Below the pieces are notes generated by a model that had not been told where the DNA came from, made no database searches, and saw only the letters and a program-made list of their open reading frames with translations. Both the position numbers and the translations under genes were made by a program. Source: Bacteroidales bacterium (GTDB lineage: Bacteria; Bacteroidota; Bacteroidia; Bacteroidales; UBA932). From it: a stretch of 64,000 bases of DNA. How positions within the stretch are numbered: the first letter of the stretch is position 1; every line of letters starts with the position of its first letter. The DNA is taken from NCBI GenBank assembly GCA_017469745.1, contig JAFUFS010000059.1, forward strand, positions 42,529-106,528, in the 5' to 3' direction. Shown here piece after piece: positions 43,804 through 51,881 of this stretch.

Positions 43804-44694
43804 ATGAAGCGTATCCTTATTCTCTTGTCTGCAGTCGCACTGCTTGCCAGCTGCGCACAGAAGCCCGCCGAGCCCGTCAAGAAGGAAATCGGTCTCCAGC
43901 TCTACAGCATCAGGAGCGTCATCGGCAATCCTGAGCTCTACGCTGCGAATCACGAGGAAGCTTTCAAGGCCCTTGCCGAGATGGGTTACACCTCAGTCGA
44001 AGCTGCCAACTACAATGACGGAAAGCTCTACGGAGTCGATCCCGCCCAGTACAAGGCTGATCTCGAGGCTGCCGGTCTCAAGTCACTTTCCAGCCACATC
44101 GGTCACAACCTTTCACCCGAAGAACTTGCTTCCGGCAATTTCGACGAGTCCATGAAGTGGTGGGACCAGGCAATCGCCGCCCACAAGGCTGCAGGCTGCA
44201 AGTACATCGTCACCCCCAGCTTCCGCATCCCTGAGACCCTCGAAGGTCTGAAGACCTACTGCGACTACTTCAACGCCATTGGTAAGAAGTGCGCCGAGAA
44301 CGGTATCAAGTACGGTTACCACAACCACTCCCACGAGTTCAACAAGATCGAGGACAAGGTCATCTATGACTTCATGCTCGAGAACACCGATCCGAACCTT
44401 GTTTTCTTCGAGATGGATGTTTACTGGGCTTGCATGGGACGTGCCTATCCTGTCGAGTACTTCAGGAAGTATCCCGGTCGTTTCACCATGCTTCACATCA
44501 AGGATCACCTTGAGCTTGGTGAAAGCGGCATGGTCGGATTCGACGCCATCTACAACAATGCAGACGTCGCCGGCATGAAGGACTTCATCGTTGAGCTCGA
44601 AGGCTACACCAACGGTGACTGGAAGGAAAGCATCAAGATGTGCGCCGACTACCTTCTCAAGTCTGACTTCGTCAAGAAGACCTATTCTGAATAA
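43804..44694 (+). CDS. Sugar phosphate isomerase/epimerase-like TIM-barrel lipoprotein
   Basis: 296 residues. A lipoprotein signal (ILILLSAVALLASC) precedes an AP-endonuclease-2/xylose-isomerase TIM barrel: IGLQLYSIRSVIGN at the first strand, YHNHSHEFNKIEDKVIYDFML mid-barrel, LVFFEMDVYWACMGRAYPVEYFRKYPGRFTMLHIKD with likely metal ligands. Similar proteins act as isomerases, epimerases or lyases on keto-sugars. Export and lipid anchoring suit a joint job with the two upstream genes. A terminator follows. Confidence 0.85.
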   Translation: MKRILILLSAVALLASCAQKPAEPVKKEIGLQLYSIRSVIGNPELYAANHEEAFKALAEMGYTSVEAANYNDGKLYGVDPAQYKADLEAAGLKSLSSHIGHNLSPEELASGNFDESMKWWDQAIAAHKAAGCKYIVTPSFRIPETLEGLKTYCDYFNAIGKKCAENGIKYGYHNHSHEFNKIEDKVIYDFMLENTDPNLVFFEMDVYWACMGRAYPVEYFRKYPGRFTMLHIKDHLELGESGMVGFDAIYNNADVAGMKDFIVELEGYTNGDWKESIKMCADYLLKSDFVKKTYSE

Positions 44695-44713
44695 GGTCAA
44701 CTTGCAATCCTGA

Positions 44714-44743
44714 AGAGGGCTCCGGAATCGGGGCCCTCTTTTC
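44714..44743 (+). terminator. Rho-independent terminator of the Gfo/Idh/MocA operon
   Basis: AGAGGGC and GCCCTCT form a GC-rich stem around a 12-base loop and are followed by a T run, 20 bases after the TIM-barrel stop codon. Confidence 0.75.
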
Positions 44744-44762
44744 ATATTATCACATTTTTTCT

Positions 44763-44770
44763 TAAATTTG
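44763..44770 (+). promoter_or_regulatory. Candidate -7 box (TAAATTTG) for the amidohydrolase operon
   Basis: TAnnTTTG match just after the preceding terminator, 17 bases before ATG 44788. No clear TTG at -33. Confidence 0.5.
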
Positions 44771-44787
44771 AAAAATATGTGAGCCCT

Positions 44788-46068
44788 ATGGACAGGATAT
44801 TCCTGAAGAACATAACCCTCGACGGCAGGCAGGTGGACATATTCATCTCCGATGGAATCTTCACCTCGATTACCCCTCACTCCTGCGAGACTCCCCTGGC
44901 GGCAGAAGGCGCTGAAATCGTGGACTGCTCAGGCAAGGCTGCAATGCCCGGCTTCGTCAATATGCACACCCACGCTGCGATGACCCTCATGAGGGGAATC
45001 GGAGAAGACATGTGTCTCTCTGACTGGCTGGACCACATCTGGGCCATCGAAGCCCACCTTGACGAACCCTTCATCTACTGGGGCACCAAGGTTGCCGCCC
45101 TGGAGATGATAAAGACCGGTACGACAGCTTTCAATGACATGTACTGGTTCTCCCCCATCGCAAGGAAGGCGGCCGAAGAAGTCGGGCTCAGGAATATGGT
45201 TTCGTTCACCTTCCTCGACAATTTCGATCCGTCGATGGCGGAACACCAGAAGGAGAGCTGCATAGCCATGCATGAGACTGTCCCCACATGGGGACCACGA
45301 TCTTCATTCGCGGTCAGCATCCATTCCGTGTACACCGTCAGCAAGCCTCTCATCCTCTGGGTCACTGAATATGCCAGGAAGCATGGCCTCAAGATCCATG
45401 TCCATATAGCCGAAACTGAAAAGGAAGTCGTCGATTGCAGGAAGGCCCATGGAGGGCTCTCCCCTGTCGAATACCTTGATTCGCTGGGCGTTCTCGGCCC
45501 TGATGTCATAGCTGCCCACACCCTATGGCTTTCCGACAAGGACATCGAGATCCTTGGAAGCCGGAAAGTCAACTGCGTGCACAACATCAACTCGAACCTG
45601 AAGCTTGCTTCCGGCAATTTCTTCAAGGCGGAAGAACTGGCAGCCGCCGGCGCCAACATCTGTCTTGGAACCGATGGATGTGCTTCATCGAACAACATGG
45701 ACATGCTGGAGGCAATGAAGACTACCGCAATCGTCCAGAAGGCCATGCGCCATGATCCGGCTGCGCTTCCTTTGCCTGACCTGCTCAAGATGGCCACGGC
45801 CAACGGCGCCAAGGCCCTCGGAGTCAACTCCGGAAAGATAGAGGAAGGGTATGAAGCCGACCTTCAGATAATCGACACCGACAGCACCTTCTTCCTCTCC
45901 ACCGGCCCGTTCCTCGCCAACTTTGTTTATTCCGCCCACAGCGACTGCATAGTCTCTCTCATCAGCGGAGGACGTTTCGTGATGAGGGACCGGAAGGTCC
46001 CTGCCGAGAGGGAAATCCTCGAAGGCGGAAAGGCGGAACTTGAGTTACTTGAAAATATTGACAAATAA
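44788..46068 (+). CDS. Amidohydrolase, probable 5'-methylthioadenosine/S-adenosylhomocysteine deaminase
   Basis: 426 residues from ATG 44788 (MDRIFLKNITLDGRQVDIFISDG); an in-frame GTG three codons earlier is less likely. Metal ligands of the amidohydrolase barrel occur in order: FVNMHTHAAMTLMRGIGEDM, IHVHIAETEKEV, AAHTLWLSD, and LGTDGCASSNNMDM. The HTHAAM and GTDGCASNN motifs fit the MtaD/SAH deaminase group, which deaminates the adenine of methylthioadenosine, SAH or adenosine. The purine nucleoside phosphorylase gene next to it supports nucleoside salvage. Guanine or cytosine deaminases are alternatives. Confidence 0.8.
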   Translation: MDRIFLKNITLDGRQVDIFISDGIFTSITPHSCETPLAAEGAEIVDCSGKAAMPGFVNMHTHAAMTLMRGIGEDMCLSDWLDHIWAIEAHLDEPFIYWGTKVAALEMIKTGTTAFNDMYWFSPIARKAAEEVGLRNMVSFTFLDNFDPSMAEHQKESCIAMHETVPTWGPRSSFAVSIHSVYTVSKPLILWVTEYARKHGLKIHVHIAETEKEVVDCRKAHGGLSPVEYLDSLGVLGPDVIAAHTLWLSDKDIEILGSRKVNCVHNINSNLKLASGNFFKAEELAAAGANICLGTDGCASSNNMDMLEAMKTTAIVQKAMRHDPAALPLPDLLKMATANGAKALGVNSGKIEEGYEADLQIIDTDSTFFLSTGPFLANFVYSAHSDCIVSLISGGRFVMRDRKVPAEREILEGGKAELELLENIDK

Positions 46069-46079
46069 TATATAATAAT

Positions 46080-46907
46080 ATGGACCCGAGATTAGAAAGA
46101 ATCCACAGCGCAGCTGACTACCTGAAGGAGCAGCTGGGTGACAGGAAGCCCATCGTGGGCATAGTCCTTGGCAGCGGCCTCGGAAGGCTCGCAGATGAAG
46201 TCCGCAATCCATTGGTCATCCCTTACAAGGCGATCCCTGGCTTCCCTGCATCCACCGCCATCGGCCACAAAGGCAATTTCATCATAGGCGAACTCGGAGG
46301 GAAGGAAGTCATCATGATGCAGGGTAGGATACACTTCTACGAAGGATATTCAATGGACATGGTTACCCTCCCGACAAGGGTCATGATCCTTGCAGGCATC
46401 AAGTACCTCTTCGTCTCGAACGCTGCAGGAGGAGTCAATTACGACTACAAGATCGGCGACCTCATGATCATCAAGGACCATATCTGCCAGCAGCCCAATC
46501 CCCTGATCGGGCCCAACATGGATGAATTCGGCCCCCGTTTCCCTGACATGACGAGGCCTTACGATCTGGGTCTCATCGCAAAAGCCGAGGAGATCGCAGC
46601 CGGAATGGGAATAAAGGTCCACAAGGGAGTCTACTACGGCGGCACAGGTCCTACTTATGAGACGCCGTCCGAGTACAAATACATCCGCATAATAGGCGGA
46701 GATGTGACCGGAATGTCCACCATCCCGGAAGTCATCACCGCCCGCCACTCCGACATCCCGGTCTTTGGAATGTCAGTCGTCACCAATGAGGCCCACGACG
46801 ACTATGCCTCCGACTACAAGAACGATGGAGACGATGTCATCAAGGCTGCAGACGCTGCGGCCGACCGCATGTGTTCGATATTCAAGAAACTGATAGAATC
46901 GCTTTAA
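46080..46907 (+). CDS. Purine nucleoside phosphorylase (PNP-I family)
   Basis: 275 residues. Markers are IVLGSGLGRLADEV near residue 28, MQGRIHFYEGYSMDMVTLPTRVM, LFVSNAAGGVNYDYKIGDLMIIKDHI and the C-terminal GMSTIPEVITARHSDIPVFGMSVVTNEA. This is the trimeric PNP type for inosine and guanosine. It would phosphorolyse the deaminated products of the upstream amidohydrolase. It is eleven bases downstream. Confidence 0.92.
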   Translation: MDPRLERIHSAADYLKEQLGDRKPIVGIVLGSGLGRLADEVRNPLVIPYKAIPGFPASTAIGHKGNFIIGELGGKEVIMMQGRIHFYEGYSMDMVTLPTRVMILAGIKYLFVSNAAGGVNYDYKIGDLMIIKDHICQQPNPLIGPNMDEFGPRFPDMTRPYDLGLIAKAEEIAAGMGIKVHKGVYYGGTGPTYETPSEYKYIRIIGGDVTGMSTIPEVITARHSDIPVFGMSVVTNEAHDDYASDYKNDGDDVIKAADAAADRMCSIFKKLIESL

Positions 46908-46910
46908 GCC

Positions 46911-47141
46911 ATGTCAAAGTTCATCAACATAATCTACTTCCTGTTTGCTGCCTTCATCCTTTATTTCGGAGTTGCAACGCTCCTGGGCGGTGAAGGAAAG
47001 CTCTGGGCCAACATCTGCATAATCCTCATCGGCCTTTATTTCCTCTACAGGGGAATAGCCGTGACGGTCAACAACGCCCGCCGCAAGGAGCGCGAGCGCC
47101 TCAATGCCGAGGACAAGGACAATGACCCGGCCAATGCATAA
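46911..47141 (+). CDS. Small two-helix membrane protein, unknown function
   Basis: 76 residues with two hydrophobic helices (IINIIYFLFAAFILYFGVATLL-type and ANICIILIGLYFLYRGIAVTV) and a charged C-terminal tail. It is three bases after the PNP gene and eleven before nadE, so it is probably cotranscribed. I recognise no family; similar small proteins are common in Bacteroidota. Confidence 0.7.
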   Translation: MSKFINIIYFLFAAFILYFGVATLLGGEGKLWANICIILIGLYFLYRGIAVTVNNARRKERERLNAEDKDNDPANA

Positions 47142-47152
47142 ATCATTCTGAG

Positions 47153-49192
47153 ATGGATTACGGTTTCTTCAGGGTCGCGGCTGCTGTACCGCGCGTAAAG
47201 GTTGCTGACGTCGAATTCAACAAGGACGCGATCTGCCGTCTAATAGACAAGGTGGAAGCAGAAGGCACTTCGCTGGTGGTCTTCCCCGAACTTTCAATAA
47301 CCGGTTACACCTGCATGGATCTCTTTGGCCAGGACCTGCTTCTGAACAAGTCTGACGAGGCTGTCGGACAGATCTGCTGGCACACCAGGGGAAAGCATGT
47401 CACAGTTGTTCTGGGCGCTCCGGTACGCTTCCGCGGAAGGCTCTACAACTCGGCAGTCGTCATCAGGAACGGAGGAATCAAGGGAATAGTTCCGAAGATC
47501 TATCTCCCCACTTACGCTGAATTCGACGAGAGCCGTTGGTTCGCTTCGGGTTCGGACTTCCTCTCGCCCGGACGCCAGGTTTCGGGACGTTTCGTGGATG
47601 ACGGACGCAATTACTACAGGGACGGTTTTGATTCAGACATAAAGTACTGCGGCCAGCGCTGCAACATATCCCCGAACATGTTGTTCACCGTCGGAGGAAC
47701 CACTTTCGGAATTGAGATTTGTGAAGATTTCTGGACTCCTATTCCCCCGTCCTCATTCCTTGCACCTTCAGGTGCCCAAGTGATCGTAAACATATCGGCA
47801 TCCAATGAGGTGATGGCCAAGCATCATCAGCGCAAGGAACTGATCTCCAATCAGTCCGGACGGACGGTCTCAGGTTACATCTACTGTTCTGCCGGCTATG
47901 GTGAATCCACCATGGACACTGTCTACGGCGGAGCCTCCATCATCTGTGAGAACGGAAAATTAGTCGCAGAGAACAAACGCTTCCAGATGGATGATTCAGT
48001 CATCTATGCCGATCTGGACATCGCAAAGCTGAACATCCAGCGTCAGAAAAAGAATTCCTTCAGAGGAATGGCACCTGACGGTACCTCGGCCAGCGAGTAT
48101 TCAGGCCTCTATTCCAGGATGGACCTTGGAGATGCTGCCCCCACTGACTTCGCAGCCAAACTCTACAGGAAAGTTGAACCACATCCGTTCCTCCCTGAAG
48201 GCAATGCCACAGAAATCGCCAAGAGATCCAGGGAGATCCTGAGAATACAATCAACCGGCCTTGCAGCCAGGATGGAACACATCGGCTGCAAGAAAGCTAT
48301 TATCGGAGTCTCAGGAGGATTGGACAGCACCCTTGCCCTTATCGTAGCTTCCATGGCATTCGATAAGCTTGGACTTGACCGCTCCGGGATAATCGGAATC
48401 ACAATGCCCGGTCTCGGCACAACAACACGGACGAAATCCAATGCCGTAGACCTAATGGAAGCATTGGGAATCACTGCAAAGGAGATATCGGTCGTGCCTG
48501 CGGTCGAACAGCACTTCAAGGACATAGGTCACGATCCTGCAGTCATTGATTCCACATATGAGAACGCCCAGGCTCGGGAAAGGACACAGATCCTGATGGA
48601 CATGGCCAACCAGGAGAACGGGCTTGTCATCGGAACCGGAGATTTGTCCGAACTGGCCCTGGGATGGTGCACCTACAATGGAGACCACATGTCGATGTAC
48701 GGAGTCAACGCTTCCGTTCCGAAGACACTGATAAAGCATCTAGTCCGCTGGGCGGCCAACAACCTGTTCAAGGGATCAGTGTCTGCCTCAGGACGTTCCG
48801 CCACCGAAATCCTCCTCGATGTCACTGAGACTCCGATAAGCCCTGAATTGATGCCGGCAAACGACGGAGGAGAAATCAAGCAGAAGACCGAAGACTTGAT
48901 CGGACCTTACGAGCTCCATGATTTCTTTATCTACAACCTGATGCGCTACGGCTTCCCCCCTGCCAAGATCTACTTCCTGGCCTGCCGTGCCTTCGACAAT
49001 TACGATGGGCCGACGATCCTTAAGTGGCTGAAGAAGTTCTACTGGCGCTTCTTCTCACAGCAGTTCAAGCGTTCCTGCATGCCTGACGGTCCGAAGATCA
49101 GCCAGGTCAGCTTCTCGCCCCGCGGCGATTTCCGCATGCCCTCCGACGCAAAGGTCAAACTTTGGATCGACGAGCTGGAGAAACTCTCTTAA
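47153..49192 (+). CDS. nadE: Glutamine-hydrolysing NAD+ synthase
   Basis: 679 residues. The N-terminal nitrilase-type glutaminase domain has FPELSITGYTC (Glu), KIYLPTYAEFDESRWF (Lys) and GIEICEDFWTP (Cys). The C-terminal ammonia-ligase domain opens with GVSGGLDSTLALIVA near residue 385, the PP-loop SGGxDS motif, and has GTGDLSELALGWCTYNGDHMSMY. It makes NAD+ from deamido-NAD+. The stop codon TAA lies inside the left 127-bp inverted repeat. Confidence 0.96.
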   Translation: MDYGFFRVAAAVPRVKVADVEFNKDAICRLIDKVEAEGTSLVVFPELSITGYTCMDLFGQDLLLNKSDEAVGQICWHTRGKHVTVVLGAPVRFRGRLYNSAVVIRNGGIKGIVPKIYLPTYAEFDESRWFASGSDFLSPGRQVSGRFVDDGRNYYRDGFDSDIKYCGQRCNISPNMLFTVGGTTFGIEICEDFWTPIPPSSFLAPSGAQVIVNISASNEVMAKHHQRKELISNQSGRTVSGYIYCSAGYGESTMDTVYGGASIICENGKLVAENKRFQMDDSVIYADLDIAKLNIQRQKKNSFRGMAPDGTSASEYSGLYSRMDLGDAAPTDFAAKLYRKVEPHPFLPEGNATEIAKRSREILRIQSTGLAARMEHIGCKKAIIGVSGGLDSTLALIVASMAFDKLGLDRSGIIGITMPGLGTTTRTKSNAVDLMEALGITAKEISVVPAVEQHFKDIGHDPAVIDSTYENAQARERTQILMDMANQENGLVIGTGDLSELALGWCTYNGDHMSMYGVNASVPKTLIKHLVRWAANNLFKGSVSASGRSATEILLDVTETPISPELMPANDGGEIKQKTEDLIGPYELHDFFIYNLMRYGFPPAKIYFLACRAFDNYDGPTILKWLKKFYWRFFSQQFKRSCMPDGPKISQVSFSPRGDFRMPSDAKVKLWIDELEKLS

Positions 49193-49314
49193 CGTCGTTT
49201 AATGCCATTTAACGTTACATGACGCCACGGCCACGGATCCCTTCGTTTTCCCGGCCGTGGTGTTCATTTTATACGCCCGGGCCGTAAATTCCCTGTTTTT
49301 CCCGGCCTTGGAGT
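49188..49314 (+). repeat. Left 127-bp inverted repeat (REP-like), paired with 52881-53007
   Basis: This stretch matches the reverse complement of 52881-53007 along its whole 127 bases with about 17 mismatches and no gaps by my count. The outer 40 bases are four 10-base units close to CTTAACGYCA. Inside is a palindrome with arms CCACGGCC (49225-49232) and GGCCGTGG (49253-49260), then GCCCGGGC. The first unit supplies the TAA stop of nadE. With the RAYT gene beside the partner copy, this looks like a REP element of a Bacteroidales RAYT. Confidence 0.85.
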
Positions 49315-49362
49315 ATTATTGAGGGAGGCAGCGTTACATTTTTGCAACTTATCCGTCTATGA

Positions 49363-49392
49363 TTGTAGCATACTACAAAAACATTAAATTTG
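49363..49392 (+). promoter_or_regulatory. Promoter of the DUF4252/sigma operon (TTG - 19 nt - TAAATTTG)
   Basis: TTG at 49363-49365 and TAAATTTG at 49385-49392 match the Bacteroidota housekeeping consensus well. The box ends five bases before ATG 49398, so the mRNA would start at or beside the start codon. Confidence 0.65.
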
Positions 49393-49397
49393 CAGAA

Positions 49398-49904
49398 ATG
49401 AAAAGGCTTATCATTTTTATTATTATCACCTTGCTTCCTTCCTTTAGGACATCATTGAATGCTGACTCAAAGGAGATGAACAAGGTTAATATCCTGGTCA
49501 AGGAGTACTCCCTGGAACCGGATTTCCAAGTGTTGAGTTTCGGGAGGCTCGGTCTCAGTTTCGTCAAGGCTCTGATCAAGGCTGACATGGATGAGGACAC
49601 CAGGATGCTTCTTGCTGCTGTCCGGAACGTGAAACGGATCACAATCGCAAGCTACGAAGACTGTGATCCTTCAGTCAAGGAACGCTTCGCTGCCAAGCTG
49701 TCCAGGATCCTGAATAAGGACACTCTCCTTCTTCAGGCCAAGGATTCCGGCGAGACTGTCGAGATCTATGGCGACACATATTCATCCGAAGATGCCGTTA
49801 CGGATCTGATTATCAACGCCCCTGGCAGTGGAGCACTGATCTGCATCAAGGGAACCATCCCCATGAGTGAAGTTGCCAGGATCATAGAGTCCCAGACCAA
49901 ATAG
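49398..49904 (+). CDS. DUF4252 domain secreted protein (first of three)
   Basis: 168 residues from ATG 49398, which opens a signal peptide (MKRLIIFIIITLLPSFRTSLNA). Residues 35-165 follow the DUF4252 pattern (LSFGRLGLSFVKALIKADMDEDTRMLLAAVRNVKRITIASYEDC ... TVEIYGDTYSSEDAVTDLIINAPGSGALICIKGTI). The function of the family is unknown; it is found next to ECF sigma factors in Bacteroidota. It is three bases upstream of the sigma gene. A longer in-frame start at 49359 would bury the promoter. Confidence 0.75.
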   Translation: MKRLIIFIIITLLPSFRTSLNADSKEMNKVNILVKEYSLEPDFQVLSFGRLGLSFVKALIKADMDEDTRMLLAAVRNVKRITIASYEDCDPSVKERFAAKLSRILNKDTLLLQAKDSGETVEIYGDTYSSEDAVTDLIINAPGSGALICIKGTIPMSEVARIIESQTK

Positions 49905-49907
49905 GCT

Positions 49908-50417
49908 ATGGGCTCCGAGGAATTCAAGAGTATCTGGTTCCCTCTTTCCGGGCGATTCTACCGCGTGGCCTTCTACATACTGGAGTCACAGGAGGATGCA
50001 GAAGATGCGGTACAGGATTTGTTCTCCAAGCTCTGGAAGATGCGAGGTTCGCTCGGCTCGGTGAAGAATCCTCTGGCTTTCGGAATAACTGTCATCAGGA
50101 ACATCTGCCTTGACAAGGTTCGCAGCAAGATGGCTTCCAGGACCGTCAACCCGGCTCCTGAAGTGTTTGAGAGCGTTCCTGATCATGACAAGGATCTCAG
50201 CAGGAGCCTCATAGGTAAGGAGAACCTCGAGAAGATCAGAGTCTGCATGGCCAGGTTGCCTGACAAACAGAGAGATGTGCTTGAAATGAGAGTATTCGAA
50301 GAACTCTCTTTCAAGGAAATAGCCGACCGGACCGGGATGTCCGAAGTGAATGTAAGGGTGAAACTAAGCAACGCCCGAAAGAATTTGAAAAGAATGATCG
50401 AACATGAAGACAATTGA
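49908..50417 (+). CDS. ECF-type RNA polymerase sigma factor
   Basis: 169 residues. Region 2 is RFYRVAFYILESQEDAEDAVQDLFSKLWKMRG and region 4 is MARLPDKQRDVLEMRVFEELSFKEIADRTGMSEVNVRVKLSNARKNL with a helix-turn-helix. It would direct RNA polymerase to a small regulon. The next gene, overlapping its end by 14 bases, encodes a likely anti-sigma factor. Confidence 0.92.
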   Translation: MGSEEFKSIWFPLSGRFYRVAFYILESQEDAEDAVQDLFSKLWKMRGSLGSVKNPLAFGITVIRNICLDKVRSKMASRTVNPAPEVFESVPDHDKDLSRSLIGKENLEKIRVCMARLPDKQRDVLEMRVFEELSFKEIADRTGMSEVNVRVKLSNARKNLKRMIEHEDN

Positions 50418-50787
50418 CGAAATAGAGAAAATGAGCATTGAAGACCTCGAGCGGATCTCCGCAGACGAGTCGATCATTGTTCCTGACGGCTTGGAGTCAC
50501 GTGTCTTCCAGCCCAAAAACAACCGTCCCAGGTGGTGGACAGCAATCAGTATCGCTGCTTCACTTGCCATCCTTGGTGGAATAGGAATGGTCTGGTACGA
50601 TCGTTCACGACCTCTTGAAGACACCTTTGACGATCCTGCCCTGGCTTATGCCATGGTCGAGGAGACACTTGCCAAGATGTCGCAAAATGTTGATATTTGT
50701 GTCAAATCCGTTGAAAAGAGCAAGGACATTTTCCTTAAACCTTCGGAGGTGATACGTTCCATAAACTCTGAAGAACCGAATAAATAG
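50404..50787 (+). CDS. Probable anti-sigma factor (single-pass membrane protein)
   Basis: 127 residues. A 45-residue cytoplasmic N-terminal part (IDEIEKMSIEDLERISADESIIVPDGLESRVF), one membrane helix (WWTAISIAASLAILGGIGMVW) and an acidic outer part of about 60 residues. No ZAS zinc motif is seen. The position, overlapping the sigma gene and with this topology, points to an anti-sigma factor; this is inference from context. Confidence 0.65.
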   Translation: MKTIDEIEKMSIEDLERISADESIIVPDGLESRVFQPKNNRPRWWTAISIAASLAILGGIGMVWYDRSRPLEDTFDDPALAYAMVEETLAKMSQNVDICVKSVEKSKDIFLKPSEVIRSINSEEPNK

Positions 50788-50795
50788 AAAAAATC

Positions 50796-51287
50796 ATGAA
50801 AAAGATATCATTGATAATCATAGCTCTCTTGGCTTCCCTGTTGATGAATGCCCAGGACTACAAGAACCTTTACCAGAAATATTCAGATGACGAGAGGGTC
50901 ACTGCTGTGTACATCTCTCCTGCAATGTTCAAACTTATCGGAAAGCTTCCGGAAGTCAAGATCGAGGACAACGGCGTTGACTTCGGCCCGATGATCAAGT
51001 CGATGACAGGATTCTACCTCCTTCAAACCGAAGACAAGGATCTTGCGGACAAGATATTCAAAGATGTAAGCAAAGTCGTGGATGGCCATAAGTTCGAGAC
51101 CTTGATGGAAGTAAAGGAGAAGGGCGAGCGGGTGAATATCTTCTCCCTTGGCGACAAGGATTTCCTGAAGAGCCTGCTGTTTACCGCCTTCCAGGGAAAT
51201 GAAACAACCTTTATTTCCATAGATGGCCTCATAAAGAGGGATGATGTCGAGAATGCAATAGGCGCTGCAGCTAAAGACTTATTCTGA
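50796..51287 (+). CDS. DUF4252 domain secreted protein (second of three)
   Basis: 163 residues. Signal peptide (MKKISLIIIALLASLLMNAQ), then a DUF4252 core (DDERVTAVYISPAMFKLIGKLPEV ... MTGFYLLQTEDKDLADKIFKDVSKVVDGHKFETLMEVKEKGERVNIFSLGD ... TFISIDGLIKRDDVENAI). The function is unknown. It differs clearly from its two neighbours, so the three are old paralogues. Confidence 0.8.
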   Translation: MKKISLIIIALLASLLMNAQDYKNLYQKYSDDERVTAVYISPAMFKLIGKLPEVKIEDNGVDFGPMIKSMTGFYLLQTEDKDLADKIFKDVSKVVDGHKFETLMEVKEKGERVNIFSLGDKDFLKSLLFTAFQGNETTFISIDGLIKRDDVENAIGAAAKDLF

Positions 51288-51303
51288 TTATTATCATAAC
51301 TAC

Positions 51304-51855
51304 ATGAAACATAGCGTGTTGATCTTAACGCTCGTGAGCGTTGCCCTGTTGCTCGTAACTATTCCGGTTTCAGGTCAGGAACCTGAGGCCGGAATCGGCG
51401 TGAGCAGCGGCCATGAAGAAAGTTTTGAGTCTGTTGTCTCAGTGATGGAAGGATTTGAAGGAAGAAGCGGAGTTTCCCTGATGAAACTCGGGAAACTTGC
51501 CATGTCCATGGGTAAAACCGTGGGCAGAGCCGGAGGAGAATGGACCAGAAAGGTTGCCAAGGCATTCAGAAGGGTCAGCACAGTCTACATGCTCGACTAT
51601 GGTGAAAGCAGCCCGATAATACGTGAAGAGATTGAAGCAGCAGTCACTTCCAAGGTCATCAAGGACAACCTGATCCTGCGTAACGGGGCCGGCAATTCGG
51701 TTTTTGACGAGACCTACGGCGAGACTTCCCCGGACGGCAAACATGTGTCGGATCTCATCATAATCATGTACGACCAGTCGGTCGTTGCCATCAAGGGCAC
51801 AGTGCTCTCCACCGATGTCGAACGAATAGTCCGCCGGCTCAATAAACAACTGTAG
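51304..51855 (+). CDS. DUF4252 domain secreted protein (third of three)
   Basis: 183 residues. Signal peptide (HSVLILTLVSVALLLVTIPVSG), a low-complexity stretch of about 40 residues, then a DUF4252-like core (VSLMKLGKLAMSMGKTVGRAGGEWTRKVAKAFRRVSTVYMLDYGESS ... HVSDLIIIMYDQSVVAIKGTVLSTDVERIVRRLNK). It is the last gene before a hairpin terminator. Confidence 0.72.
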   Translation: MKHSVLILTLVSVALLLVTIPVSGQEPEAGIGVSSGHEESFESVVSVMEGFEGRSGVSLMKLGKLAMSMGKTVGRAGGEWTRKVAKAFRRVSTVYMLDYGESSPIIREEIEAAVTSKVIKDNLILRNGAGNSVFDETYGETSPDGKHVSDLIIIMYDQSVVAIKGTVLSTDVERIVRRLNKQL

Positions 51856-51881
51856 CCACCGCCGGAATAAAAAAAATATTC

